14,425 nt of DNA from Bifidobacteriaceae bacterium (lineage in GTDB: Bacteria; Actinomycetota; Actinomycetes; Actinomycetales; WQXJ01). Location of the stretch: NCBI GenBank assembly GCA_031278075.1, contig JAITLE010000275.1:1-14425 (forward strand). The letters are read 5' to 3'. Under the pieces are notes generated by a model that was given only the letters and a program-made list of their open reading frames with translations, had not been told where the DNA came from and did no database searches. Positions 6,973-13,798 of this stretch are shown one piece after another. Each line of letters begins with the position of its first letter. The first letter of the stretch is position 1. A program made the position numbers and the translations under genes.

Positions 6973-7670
6973 TCACGGCCCGGGACGCGATATTCGCTCA
7001 GATCAAGGCTGCTTTGGCCACGGCGCCGCCCGCGCCGCCCGCCGCCGCGCCCTCATCCCTCACGTCCCCCGGCTCGCTCGACACCACGGAGTGGCGGGAC
7101 GGGGAGGCGACCTCCACGGCATCGTCCACGGTGGACGATGCCGTCGTCACGCTTTTCGCCGAACGCTGCGGCGACTACGGCGCGGCCGTGGTGCGTGTGC
7201 CCAGCCGAGACGCGGCCACGGAGGCGGCGCGACTGCTCGCGGACCACGGCGTGGAGAGCGTGGTGGCCCCGGAAGGGATCGGCGCGGCGCTGCTGGCCGC
7301 CCTCGCGAACGCCGGCATCCGCGCGGTCGGCGACACGCCACCGCTCAGCGCGGCCGAACTGGACCAGCTAGACGGGGTGGTGACCGCCTGCCGGGTCGCC
7401 ATCGCGGAGACCGGAACCTTGGTCTTGGACCACGCCGCCGACCAGGGCCGGCGCGCGCTTTCCCTGGTCCCGGACACGCACCTGTGCCTGGTCCGGGCGG
7501 AACAGATCGTGGCCGCGGTCCCACAAGCGGTGACCCGGTTGCGGCCATCCGTGGCGGCGGGCCGGCCCCTGACCTGGGTATCGGGGCCGTCTGCCACGGT
7601 CGACATCGAACTCACTCGCGTGGAGGGAGTTCACGGCCCGCGCACCTTGCTGGTGGTGGTCGCGGAGTAA
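6969..7670 (+). CDS. lutC: Lactate utilization protein LutC (LUD domain)
   Basis: Third subunit of the L-lactate oxidation complex. The 233-aa protein contains a LUD domain resembling the N-terminal part of LutB. Typical elements are AIAETGTLVLD near 144-154, the RRALSLVPDTHLCLV segment at 161-175, and the GPSATVDIE motif near 206-214. Residues 18-55 form a low-complexity linker rich in Ala, Pro, Ser and Thr that looks disordered. The start GTG at 6969 is chosen over an in-frame GTG at 6951 because GGAGGAGGGG (6953-6962) lies 6 nt upstream and the GTGA overlap with the lutB stop mirrors the lutA-lutB junction. A 20-bp gap leads to the exporter ATPase gene. Confidence 0.92.
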   Translation: MITARDAIFAQIKAALATAPPAPPAAAPSSLTSPGSLDTTEWRDGEATSTASSTVDDAVVTLFAERCGDYGAAVVRVPSRDAATEAARLLADHGVESVVAPEGIGAALLAALANAGIRAVGDTPPLSAAELDQLDGVVTACRVAIAETGTLVLDHAADQGRRALSLVPDTHLCLVRAEQIVAAVPQAVTRLRPSVAAGRPLTWVSGPSATVDIELTRVEGVHGPRTLLVVVAE

Positions 7671-7690
7671 ATGGGAAAGGAGACCCGACG

Positions 7691-8665
7691 ATGCTGAGCA
7701 CAGACAACGCCATCATGGTGACCGGGCTGCGTAAGACCTTCGGCACGGTCAAGGCGCTCGATGGACTCGATCTGAGGATCCGCCACGGCGAGATCGCCGG
7801 GTTCCTCGGCCCGAACGGCGCGGGCAAGTCCACCACGCTGCGGGTGCTCCTGGGCCTGATCCGGGCTGATCCGGAGTCCCCGCCGATCGAGGTGCTCGGG
7901 GCAGACCCCTGGCGTGACGCTGTGGAGCTGCACAAGCGCCTCGCATACGTCCCAGGGGACGTGAACTTGTGGCCGTCCCTCACCGGCGGCGAGACGATCG
8001 ACTACCTTGGCGGCCTGCGGGGCGGCCTGGACCAGCGCCGGCGTGAGGAGCTGATCGAACGCTTCGAACTCGATCCCAGCCGCAAGAACCGTGTCTACTC
8101 GAAGGGCAATCGGCAAAAGGTCGCATTGGTGGCGGCCCTCGCCGCGCGGGCGGAGCTGTTCTTGTTCGACGAGCCCACCGCCGGCCTCGACCCCATCATG
8201 GAGGCTGTTTTCACCGAATGCGTCGCCGAGATCAAGAGCGCCGGCGGCACAGTGCTGCTCTCCAGCCACATCCTCGCGGAGGTCGAGAAGACCTGCGACA
8301 CCGTCACGATCATCCGTGCCGGCCGGGCGGTCGAGGCGGGCAGCCTCGCCGACATGCGTCACCTCACCCGCTTCCGCGTCGAGGTCAAGCTCCGCGGTTC
8401 AGCGGCCGCGTTGGCCGGGCTTGAGGGAGTACACGATTTGACGCACGATCCCGACCGCGCCAGGTTCACCTGTGACACCGGCGCGCTCGACGCGGTCATG
8501 ACCGCCCTGGCTGGGATCGGCATCGAGACGCTGACCTGCGCTCCGCCGTCCTTGGAGGAGCTGTTCTTGTCGCATTACGCCACGCCCGCCACGCCCGCCA
8601 CGCCCGCGGCGCCTGATGTTCCGGTCGCCCCCGCGGCGCGGGTGGCGCCTGGAGACGGGAGCTGA
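7691..8665 (+). CDS. ABC transporter ATP-binding protein, antibiotic-exporter type
   Basis: Cytoplasmic ATPase of an ABC exporter, paired with the permease gene 3 bp downstream. The 324-aa protein has Walker A GPNGAGKST (40-48), signature YSKGNRQKVAL (136-146, the SKGNRQK variant common in drug/polyketide exporters rather than LSGGQ), Walker B LFLFDEPTAGLDP (156-168) and the H-loop His193. A C-terminal regulatory region follows. It ends in a Pro/Ala-rich tail of about 25 residues starting with three ATP tripeptides encoded by a 9-bp tandem repeat (8579-8605). The ATG is supported by GAAAGGAG (7675-7682). Only 20 bp separate it from lutC and no promoter is evident there, so it is probably in the lut operon. 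Substrate is unknown. Confidence 0.92.
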   Translation: MLSTDNAIMVTGLRKTFGTVKALDGLDLRIRHGEIAGFLGPNGAGKSTTLRVLLGLIRADPESPPIEVLGADPWRDAVELHKRLAYVPGDVNLWPSLTGGETIDYLGGLRGGLDQRRREELIERFELDPSRKNRVYSKGNRQKVALVAALAARAELFLFDEPTAGLDPIMEAVFTECVAEIKSAGGTVLLSSHILAEVEKTCDTVTIIRAGRAVEAGSLADMRHLTRFRVEVKLRGSAAALAGLEGVHDLTHDPDRARFTCDTGALDAVMTALAGIGIETLTCAPPSLEELFLSHYATPATPATPAAPDVPVAPAARVAPGDGS

Positions 8666-8668
8666 CAG

Positions 8669-10306
8669 GTGGACGCGCGACCTGGCGTCCCGGAACTCGC
8701 GGGCTGGGGGCGGCTGGCGGTCGGCATCGTGCGGCGGGACCGATTGCGGTTGGCCATCTGGCTGGTGGCCGTCCCGGCCATAGCGCTCCCGACGCTCAGC
8801 GCGTACGCCGCGATGTCCGAGACGGGGGCCGGTGGGCAGGCGCGTGCGGCGCTGATGGCGACGCCGACTGGGACGGTGTTCGGCGGGCCAGGCTACGGTC
8901 TGGACGATTACACGTCCGGTGCGATGATCGCGAACGAGCTGCTGCTGTACCTGGTGTCGGCGGTCGCGCTGGCTGCGGTCACACTGGTCGTGCACATGAC
9001 GCGCCACGAGGAGGAGCTGGGGCGCCTGGAGCTGGTGGGCGCGGCGGTTGTGGGGCGCAGGGCGGCGCTGGCGGCGGCCGTGGCCGTCGTCTCGGTCGAA
9101 GTGGTGGCGATCGGGTTGGCGATAGGCGCCGGGATGCTGGCGATCCCCGGTCTGCCCAACGTCGACTGTTTGGCGTTTGGGCTGGCCATCGCGGCGGTGG
9201 GGCTCGCGTTCAGCGCGATTGGCGCGCTCGCGGCGCAGCTCGCCACGACGGGCCGCGGCGCGGCGGCGATCGGGGTGGGGACGGTCGGCGGGGCGTTCTT
9301 GCTGCGGGCGTTCGGCGACACCGCCACGGCGCGGGACGCGCCCGACTGGGCGAGCTGGGTCTCACCGCTCGGGTGGGCGAACCGGACGCGGGTGTTCGTG
9401 GACCTGATGTGGTGGCCGATCCTGCTCGCGCTGGTGTTCGCGGCGGGAGTGGCGTGGGCGGCGTGGGCGGTAGCCGCCCGGCGGGACATGGGCGCGGGCC
9501 TGGCCGCCTCGCAGCCGGGGCCGGCCCGCGCGGCGAAGAACTTGCTGCACCCCAGCGGGCTGGTGTGGCGGCGCACACGTGGCGCCCTATACGGCTGGGC
9601 TGGTGGCGGCGCGATCCTGGGGCTGTGCATGGGGCCGGTCATGGCCGGCCTCGGGGACTACCTCGAAAACAACCCGACAATAGCGGGCCTGTTCGGCGTG
9701 GACCCGCGCTCGGGGCTGAACGCGGCGGTCGAGGCGTTCTCGGCGGTGATCGTTCTTTACATGGCGATCTTGATGGCGGTGTTCGTGATTCTCGGGCTGA
9801 ACCAGTTCAAGGCGGACGAGGCGCGTGGATTCGTCGAGCTGGAGTTGGCGGGGCCTGTCTCGCGGCCGCGCTTGCTGGGCGCGACGGAGGCGACCATCGC
9901 GATGAGCGCCCTGCTCGGGCTCGCCTTCGCCGGGACAACGTATTTGCTGGTGGTGTCCACCGACCAGAATTTGGACCCGGCGACCGCGCCGGGGATCGGC
10001 GGAGCGGTGCTGCGCGCGTTTCCCGGGCTGATCTTGACGGCCGCGCTGGCCTCGTTCCTGGTCGCCGCTCTGCCGCGACTCGCGGCGCTCAGCTGGCTGC
10101 CACTCGCTTATTCGTTCGCTCACGCGGTCCTTGCGCCAGCGTTTGGCTGGCCGAATTGGACGCGTTATTTCGCGCCGCTCAGCGCCGTGGACCTCTCCCC
10201 TGGCGAGGCGATCGATTGGCGGGCTGTGGCGGTGGCCGGAGTGTTGGCGATCGTCTTGTTCAAAGCGGCGCATGTCGCTTTCAAACGCCGTGACATCGCG
10301 ACCTGA
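8669..10306 (+). CDS. ABC exporter permease (polyketide antibiotic exporter-like, TnrB3 family)
   Basis: Integral membrane subunit partnering the preceding ATPase. The 545-aa product has about twelve hydrophobic segments in two six-segment halves, for example near 28-48, 89-109, 132-157, 166-190, 247-270 and 308-327, then 352-377, 403-426, 446-470 and 513-530. Each half carries the same cytoplasmic-loop motif after its second or third helix: HEEELGRLELVGA near 113-125 and KADEARGFVELELAGP at 381-396. This indicates an internal duplication. This architecture matches the family annotated as exporters of polyketide antibiotics. The GTG start has GGGAG (8657-8661) 7 nt upstream. A GC-rich hairpin follows the stop. 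The substrate cannot be predicted. Confidence 0.9.
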   Translation: MDARPGVPELAGWGRLAVGIVRRDRLRLAIWLVAVPAIALPTLSAYAAMSETGAGGQARAALMATPTGTVFGGPGYGLDDYTSGAMIANELLLYLVSAVALAAVTLVVHMTRHEEELGRLELVGAAVVGRRAALAAAVAVVSVEVVAIGLAIGAGMLAIPGLPNVDCLAFGLAIAAVGLAFSAIGALAAQLATTGRGAAAIGVGTVGGAFLLRAFGDTATARDAPDWASWVSPLGWANRTRVFVDLMWWPILLALVFAAGVAWAAWAVAARRDMGAGLAASQPGPARAAKNLLHPSGLVWRRTRGALYGWAGGGAILGLCMGPVMAGLGDYLENNPTIAGLFGVDPRSGLNAAVEAFSAVIVLYMAILMAVFVILGLNQFKADEARGFVELELAGPVSRPRLLGATEATIAMSALLGLAFAGTTYLLVVSTDQNLDPATAPGIGGAVLRAFPGLILTAALASFLVAALPRLAALSWLPLAYSFAHAVLAPAFGWPNWTRYFAPLSAVDLSPGEAIDWRAVAVAGVLAIVLFKAAHVAFKRRDIAT

Positions 10307-10343
10307 GAAACGTTATCCGAGGCGTCAGCCGCACCGCTGAGAG

Positions 10344-10377
10344 GGCGCCGGGCCCATCGGGGACAGGAACCGGCGCC
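10344..10377 (+). terminator. Candidate terminator after the lut-exporter operon
   Basis: Inverted repeat GGCGCCGG (10344-10351) and CCGGCGCC (10370-10377) with an 18-nt loop, 38 bp past the permease stop and before the convergent upp gene. There is no T-run. The rest of the 132-bp gap shows nothing recognisable. Confidence 0.5.
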
Positions 10378-10438
10378 GCGCAGAGCTTGCCACATTCAGA
10401 ACTGCGCCGCCGGTGAGATTGCGTAGAGGTACTCAGAA

Positions 10439-11074
10439 TTAGACGACGCCATAAAGGCGGTCACCGGCGTCGCCTAAGCCGGGGACAATGTAACCGCGTT
10501 CGTCTAACCGTTCGTCTAAAGCCGCCGCGACGATCTTCAATTCGCCTCGGCCGCCGAGCGCGGCCTCACATGCGGCCAAGCCCTCAGGGGCGCACAGGAC
10601 ACAGATCGCGGTGACGTCGCGGGCGCCCCGCTCGAACAGGTACTCCACCGAGGCGATCAGCGTGCCGCCGGTCGCGAGCATCGGGTCCAGCACAAAGCAC
10701 TGCCGGCCCGACAAATCGTCCGGCAGGCGGTTCGCGTAGGTGACGGCCTCAAGGGTCTCCTCGTCGCGGAACAGCCCCAGGAAGCCGACTTCGGCGGTGG
10801 GCAGCAGGCGGGTCATGCCCTCCAACATGCCTAAGCCGGCGCGCAAGATGGGCACCACGATGGGTTTTGGTCTGGCCAGCTCCACACCGACCATGGGCGC
10901 GATCGGCGTGTCGATGGCGTGCTCCCGCACCGCGATCGAGCGTGTCGCCTCGTATGCGAGCAGCGTCACCAGCTCCGCCACCAGGAGGCGGAATGTCGGG
11001 GAGTCGGTGCGGCGGTCCCTGAGGACCGTGAGTTTGTGGGCGATCAGAGGGTGTTCCGCGATGTGCACCTGCAT
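10439..11074 (-). CDS. upp: Uracil phosphoribosyltransferase
   Basis: Pyrimidine salvage enzyme converting uracil and PRPP to UMP in the cytoplasm. The 211-aa length is standard. The N-terminal HPLIAHKLTVLRD (8-20), the segment PIVVPILRAGLGM (71-83), the PRPP-binding loop VLDPMLATGGT (128-138) and the uracil-binding C-terminal GYIVPGLGDAGDRLYG (194-209) are all present. The ATG at 11072-11074 gives the family N-terminus. No Shine-Dalgarno precedes it, but TAAATT ends 6 nt upstream, suggesting a leaderless transcript. It lies 37 bp downstream of poxB on the same strand, so some read-through is possible, but its own promoter appears to sit in that gap. Confidence 0.97.
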   Translation of the reverse strand: MQVHIAEHPLIAHKLTVLRDRRTDSPTFRLLVAELVTLLAYEATRSIAVREHAIDTPIAPMVGVELARPKPIVVPILRAGLGMLEGMTRLLPTAEVGFLGLFRDEETLEAVTYANRLPDDLSGRQCFVLDPMLATGGTLIASVEYLFERGARDVTAICVLCAPEGLAACEAALGGRGELKIVAAALDERLDERGYIVPGLGDAGDRLYGVV

Positions 11075-11080
11075 GAGTCA

Positions 11081-11086
11081 AATTTA
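11081..11086 (-). promoter_or_regulatory. Probable leaderless -10 for upp
   Basis: On the minus strand TAAATT is followed by TGACTC and then the upp ATG, an exact 6-nt spacing with no Shine-Dalgarno. It is an A/T-rich hexamer in otherwise GC-rich sequence, within the 37-bp poxB-upp gap. Confidence 0.55.
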
Positions 11087-11111
11087 CCCGCCCGCAGGCC
11101 CACGCCGCGCC

Positions 11112-12755
11112 CTACATCGGGGACAACACCGCGCCATGCGTCCGGTCGGACGCGACACCCACCACGACGTCCAAGACGACCGGCCCGTCCTGGAACGCCA
11201 GCGCGTCCCGAACGGCGCCGCGCACAGCGGCGGGATCTGTCACACGGATTCCGTGGGCGCCCAACGCGGTGGCGACGCCCGCCAAATCCGGGTTCGGCAA
11301 ATCGGCGCCGAACAGCGGATAGCCGGCTTCCCGCTGCTCAATGTTGACGAAGTCCAGCTGTTGGTTGTTGAAGACCACATTCACCACACGGGCGCCATAG
11401 CGCACTTGAGTGATCAGGTCGCCCAGCCCAAGCATGGTGAATCCGCCGTCGCCGCACAGCGCGATCACCTGCCGGTCCGGCTCGGCGAGCGCGGCCCCGA
11501 ACCCGTAAGGCGCCGCCGAAGCCATCGACGACCAGCTGAGCGACCCGATGATGCGGCGTTTGCCAGTGCCCTGGATGTGCCGTGCGGCCCACAGGCACGG
11601 GGTGCCGGTGTCGACCGTGAAGATCGCGTCTTCGGCCGCCAGCTCAGAGATCACCGCGGCCAGATGTTCGGGCCGGATCGGTGTCCGTCCTGCGCTCGCG
11701 GCGGCGCAGCCGCGCAGCCGCGAGCGCCATCGCTCGGTCTCGGCGAGGTGGCGTGCCAGGTGGGCGCCGTCGGTCTTGACGCGCAGCCGCGGCAACAAGC
11801 CCCTCAGTGTGCCGCCCACATCGCCGACCACGCCGAGTGAGACGGGCATGCGGCGCCCGATGTGCGCGGGGGACTTGTCCACCTGGATGGCGGGGACGGC
11901 ATCGGGCAAGTAATCCGTGTATGGGAAGTCGCAACCGAGCAGCACCACCAAATCTGCCTGGTGGAGCGCGCCTGGGGCGCCGCCCCAACCCAGCAGGCCG
12001 GTCATGCCCACGGCGTTGCGGGTCGTCCCTTCGACGAACTGCTTGCCTCGGAGCGTGAAGACGACCGGCGCCTGGACGAGGTCCGCGAAGGCGGCCACTT
12101 CCGCCGCGGCGCCCTTCACGCCGTAGCCGGCGAACACGGTGACGGCGTTGGCGGAGTTGATGATCTCGGCCATGGCGGCCAGGTCTTGCTCGTGGGGTCG
12201 CGGCGGCGCCGGATCCACGCGGGGGGCGTGGGTCTCCGCCCAACCGGGCTTGGCCGCCGCGCGGGCCACGTCGCTCGGCAGCGAGATCACCACCGGGCCG
12301 TGTTCGAGGAGAGCGGTCGTGACCGCGGTCTGGAACACGGCGCGCGCTTGGCTGGCCGCGACCACCCGAGCGGTGTAAAGCGACGCTGGTTGAAAGAAGT
12401 GGTACGGGTTGAGTTCCTGCAAGGCGTCGGTGTCCATGGTCGCGCGCGTCACGTCGCCGGCGATCGCGATCACGGGGGCGCTCTCGTGTTTGGCGTCGAT
12501 CAGCCCGTTGACCAGGTGCGCCGCGCCGGGGCCGGCGGCGCCGCAGACGGCCACGGGACGGCCGGTGAGCTGCGCTTCCGCCGCCGCCGCGAACGCTCCG
12601 TATTCTTCGTGCCGGACGTGCGTGAACTCGACCCGCCCGGATCGGCGGAGCGCGTCAGTCACCGGGTTGAGCGCGTCGCCCACAATCCCGTAGCAGCGCC
12701 GCACACCCGCGTTCGCGAGCATCTCCCAGAGCTGGTCGGCGACGGTGCGCGCCAT
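11112..12755 (-). CDS. poxB: Pyruvate:quinone oxidoreductase (pyruvate oxidase), lacking the C-terminal membrane tail
   Basis: ThDP- and FAD-dependent enzyme that decarboxylates pyruvate to acetate and CO2, passing electrons to quinone. The 547-aa product follows E. coli PoxB (572 aa) in order: the cofactor-activating Glu50 in RHEE (48-51), QLTGRPVAVCGAAGPGAAHL in the N-terminal domain, and the thiamine diphosphate motif GDGG (435-438) to Asn463-Asn464. The ATG at 12753-12755 is supported by GGAGAGGA (12762-12769) 6 nt upstream and by the PoxB-like start; an in-frame ATG at 12792-12794 is less likely. After DGPVVLDVVVG the protein ends within about 15 residues. E. coli PoxB continues about 40 residues into an amphipathic lipid-binding tail, so membrane attachment would need another route. 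It could alternatively be a related ThDP enzyme such as an acetolactate synthase paralogue, but PoxB fits best. Confidence 0.88.
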   Translation of the reverse strand: MARTVADQLWEMLANAGVRRCYGIVGDALNPVTDALRRSGRVEFTHVRHEEYGAFAAAAEAQLTGRPVAVCGAAGPGAAHLVNGLIDAKHESAPVIAIAGDVTRATMDTDALQELNPYHFFQPASLYTARVVAASQARAVFQTAVTTALLEHGPVVISLPSDVARAAAKPGWAETHAPRVDPAPPRPHEQDLAAMAEIINSANAVTVFAGYGVKGAAAEVAAFADLVQAPVVFTLRGKQFVEGTTRNAVGMTGLLGWGGAPGALHQADLVVLLGCDFPYTDYLPDAVPAIQVDKSPAHIGRRMPVSLGVVGDVGGTLRGLLPRLRVKTDGAHLARHLAETERWRSRLRGCAAASAGRTPIRPEHLAAVISELAAEDAIFTVDTGTPCLWAARHIQGTGKRRIIGSLSWSSMASAAPYGFGAALAEPDRQVIALCGDGGFTMLGLGDLITQVRYGARVVNVVFNNQQLDFVNIEQREAGYPLFGADLPNPDLAGVATALGAHGIRVTDPAAVRGAVRDALAFQDGPVVLDVVVGVASDRTHGAVLSPM

Positions 12756-12838
12756 GTCTTGTCCTCTCCGCTGCGTTGGGCTGACGATCGGCACCTTAGG
12801 CGCGGCGCCCGGGTCCCTGCTCTAAGTGGGTCGCGTGT

Positions 12839-12851
12839 CCCGCCAGGCGGG
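12839..12851. promoter_or_regulatory. Palindrome in the poxB-tadA divergent gap
   Basis: CCCGCC-A-GGCGGG is a perfect 6-bp dyad directly before the proposed tadA -10. It could be an operator or chance in GC-rich DNA. Confidence 0.25.
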
Positions 12852-12857
12852 CACAAT
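12852..12857 (+). promoter_or_regulatory. Possible leaderless -10 for tadA
   Basis: CACAAT is followed by 6 nt and then GTG at 12864. It deviates from TAnnnT at the first base, but the spacing matches the other leaderless-type starts here and no Shine-Dalgarno is present. Confidence 0.35.
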
Positions 12858-12863
12858 GGTCGG

Positions 12864-13394
12864 GTGAGCGCACAGGGCCAGCGGTGGGATGTCGCGATGG
12901 CGGCAGCGTTGCGGTGGGCGCGCTCGGCGCCGCCCGCCGGGTCGGGTCACGTCGAGCGGGTGGCCGCGCCGGATCCGCCGCACGATGCCGACCGCTCAGT
13001 CCCCGACGTGCCCGTCGGCGCGGTGGTTGTCGGGCCGCGCGGCGAGCTGATCGGGGGCGGGGTCAACGCCCGCGAGGTCTTGGCTGATCCGACCGCCCAC
13101 GCCGAGGTTGTCGCGCTCCGCGCGGCGGGGCGGGCGCTGGGGCGCTGGCGACTGGACGGGTGCACCTTGGTTGTGACGTTGGAGCCGTGCGCGATGTGCG
13201 CGGGCGCCGCTGTGGCTGCGCGGGTGGCCCGGGTGGTGTTCGGGGCCTGGGATCCGAAGGCTGGCGCGTGCGGCTCCGTCTGGGATCTGCCCCGTGAGCG
13301 CGCCGCGCTGCATCATCCCGAGGTGATCGGCGGCGTCCGCGCCGAGGAGTGCGCCGCGTTGCTGGCGGCTTTTTTCGCGGAGCGCCGTAGCTGA
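12864..13394 (+). CDS. tadA: tRNA adenosine(34) deaminase
   Basis: Zinc-dependent deaminase that converts A34 to inosine, chiefly in tRNA-Arg(ACG). The 176-aa product contains VPVGAVVVG (49-57), zinc ligand and proton shuttle in HAE (His79, Glu81), and PCAMC (108-112) with zinc ligands Cys109 and Cys112. ARVARVVFGAWDPKAGACGS follows, as in mycobacterial TadA. The GTG at 12864 is preferred because it gives the first helix (DVAMAAALRWA). The ATG at 12897 would remove part of that helix and an open frame continues upstream antisense to poxB. Between the first helix and VPVGA there is an insertion of roughly 15-20 residues rich in Pro, His, Asp and Arg relative to typical TadA. It could alternatively be a related cytidine or guanine deaminase, but TadA is by far the best match. 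Confidence 0.93.
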   Translation: MSAQGQRWDVAMAAALRWARSAPPAGSGHVERVAAPDPPHDADRSVPDVPVGAVVVGPRGELIGGGVNAREVLADPTAHAEVVALRAAGRALGRWRLDGCTLVVTLEPCAMCAGAAVAARVARVVFGAWDPKAGACGSVWDLPRERAALHHPEVIGGVRAEECAALLAAFFAERRS

Positions 13395-13437
13395 TCGGGC
13401 TGGGCCGGTCGGCATCCGCGACCGGGCGTGACGATTC

Positions 13438-13470
13438 CCACACTTCTCTCGTCCGGAGCGAGAAGTGTAG
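13438..13470. repeat. Palindrome copy 5, dispersed, downstream of tadA
   Basis: The arms CCACACTTCTC (13438-13448; one change from the array consensus) and GAGAAGTGTAG (13460-13470) surround the same 11-nt centre length. It is followed by the conserved AGTTCCGCG and preceded by CCGGGCG and TGACGATTCC. It lies 43 bp after the tadA stop. Its presence far from the array shows the element is dispersed, not only a local tandem expansion. Confidence 0.9.
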
Positions 13471-13553
13471 AGTTCCGCGCCCCGCGACCCCGGGCGCCGC
13501 TCAGCCCGGGCGCCCGCCGATCTGAGCGACCGTCTCGGCGTGGGCCGACGGAG

Positions 13554-13588
13554 ACATTTGGGCCGCATCTGGCAGTGTGCCCAGATGT
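13554..13588. repeat. Overlapping alternative hairpins between tadA and tRNA-Ser
   Basis: ACATTTGGGC (13554-13563) pairs with GCCCAGATGT (13579-13588) with one G-U-type mismatch. Alternatively CATCTGG (13566-13572) pairs perfectly with CCAGATG (13581-13587). Both use the same right arm, so only one can form. Function is unknown; a terminator after tadA is possible. The remainder of 13395-13673 holds palindrome copy 5 and no gene that I can support. Confidence 0.4.
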
Positions 13589-13657
13589 GGGCGGCGGCGC
13601 GCCGAGCCACGGCGGCGACACGGAGAGTCGATCGGAGTAGGGGCTGAGCCGCCTGCC

Positions 13658-13666
13658 TGGTACTCT
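13658..13666 (+). promoter_or_regulatory. Candidate extended -10 of the tRNA-Ser gene
   Basis: TGGTACTCT matches the extended -10 form TGnTAnnnT. The mature tRNA 5' end is 8 nt beyond its last base, so transcription would begin at or next to the mature tRNA. Confidence 0.4.
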
Positions 13667-13673
13667 TGCCGGC

Positions 13674-13763
13674 GGTGGCGTGTCCGAGTGGCCTAAGGAG
13701 CACGCCTCGAAAGCGTGTGTGGGGGTAACTCCACCGCGGGTTCGAATCCCGCCGCCACCGCCA
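13674..13763 (+). tRNA. tRNA-Ser (anticodon CGA), CCA encoded
   Basis: The acceptor stem GGTGGCG (13674-13680) pairs with CGCCACC (13753-13759), followed by discriminator G and an encoded CCA (13761-13763). The anticodon stem CACGC/GCGTG (13701-13705 and 13713-13717) holds the 7-nt loop CTCGAAA, with anticodon CGA at 13708-13710 reading UCG serine codons. A long class II variable arm around GGGGGTAACTCC and the T arm GCGGG-TTCGAAT-CCCGC complete a standard serine tRNA of 87 nt plus CCA. Confidence 0.97.
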
Positions 13764-13774
13764 GATGCGTCCTA

Positions 13775-13798
13775 CTCAAACCAGCAGCGTGGTTTGAG
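13775..13798 (+). terminator. Hairpin after tRNA-Ser
   Basis: CTCAAACCA (13775-13783) and TGGTTTGAG (13790-13798) form a perfect 9-bp stem with a 6-nt loop, 11 bp after the tRNA CCA. No T-run follows. The remaining gap to sbcD (13799-14007) has GC-rich short inverted repeats but no gene that I can support. Confidence 0.65.

Noticed and set aside
6911..7690. Upstream extension of the ABC ATPase frame across lutC
   Set aside because: It is the lutC gene in another frame, with Gly/Arg-rich composition; a good ribosome binding site fixes the start at 7691.
8091..8441. ABC ATPase as non-canonical because it lacks LSGGQ
   Set aside because: SKGNRQK is a recurrent signature variant in the antibiotic-exporter subfamily; all other catalytic motifs are intact.
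10307..10320. Second copy of the aldA operator (GAAACGTTAT)
   Set aside because: Only the AACGTT core matches, and it sits at a gene 3' end between convergent genes, where an operator is not expected.
11862..12863. Upstream extension of the tadA frame
   Set aside because: It is antisense to poxB and has no TadA-like sequence; the TadA first helix begins after 12864.
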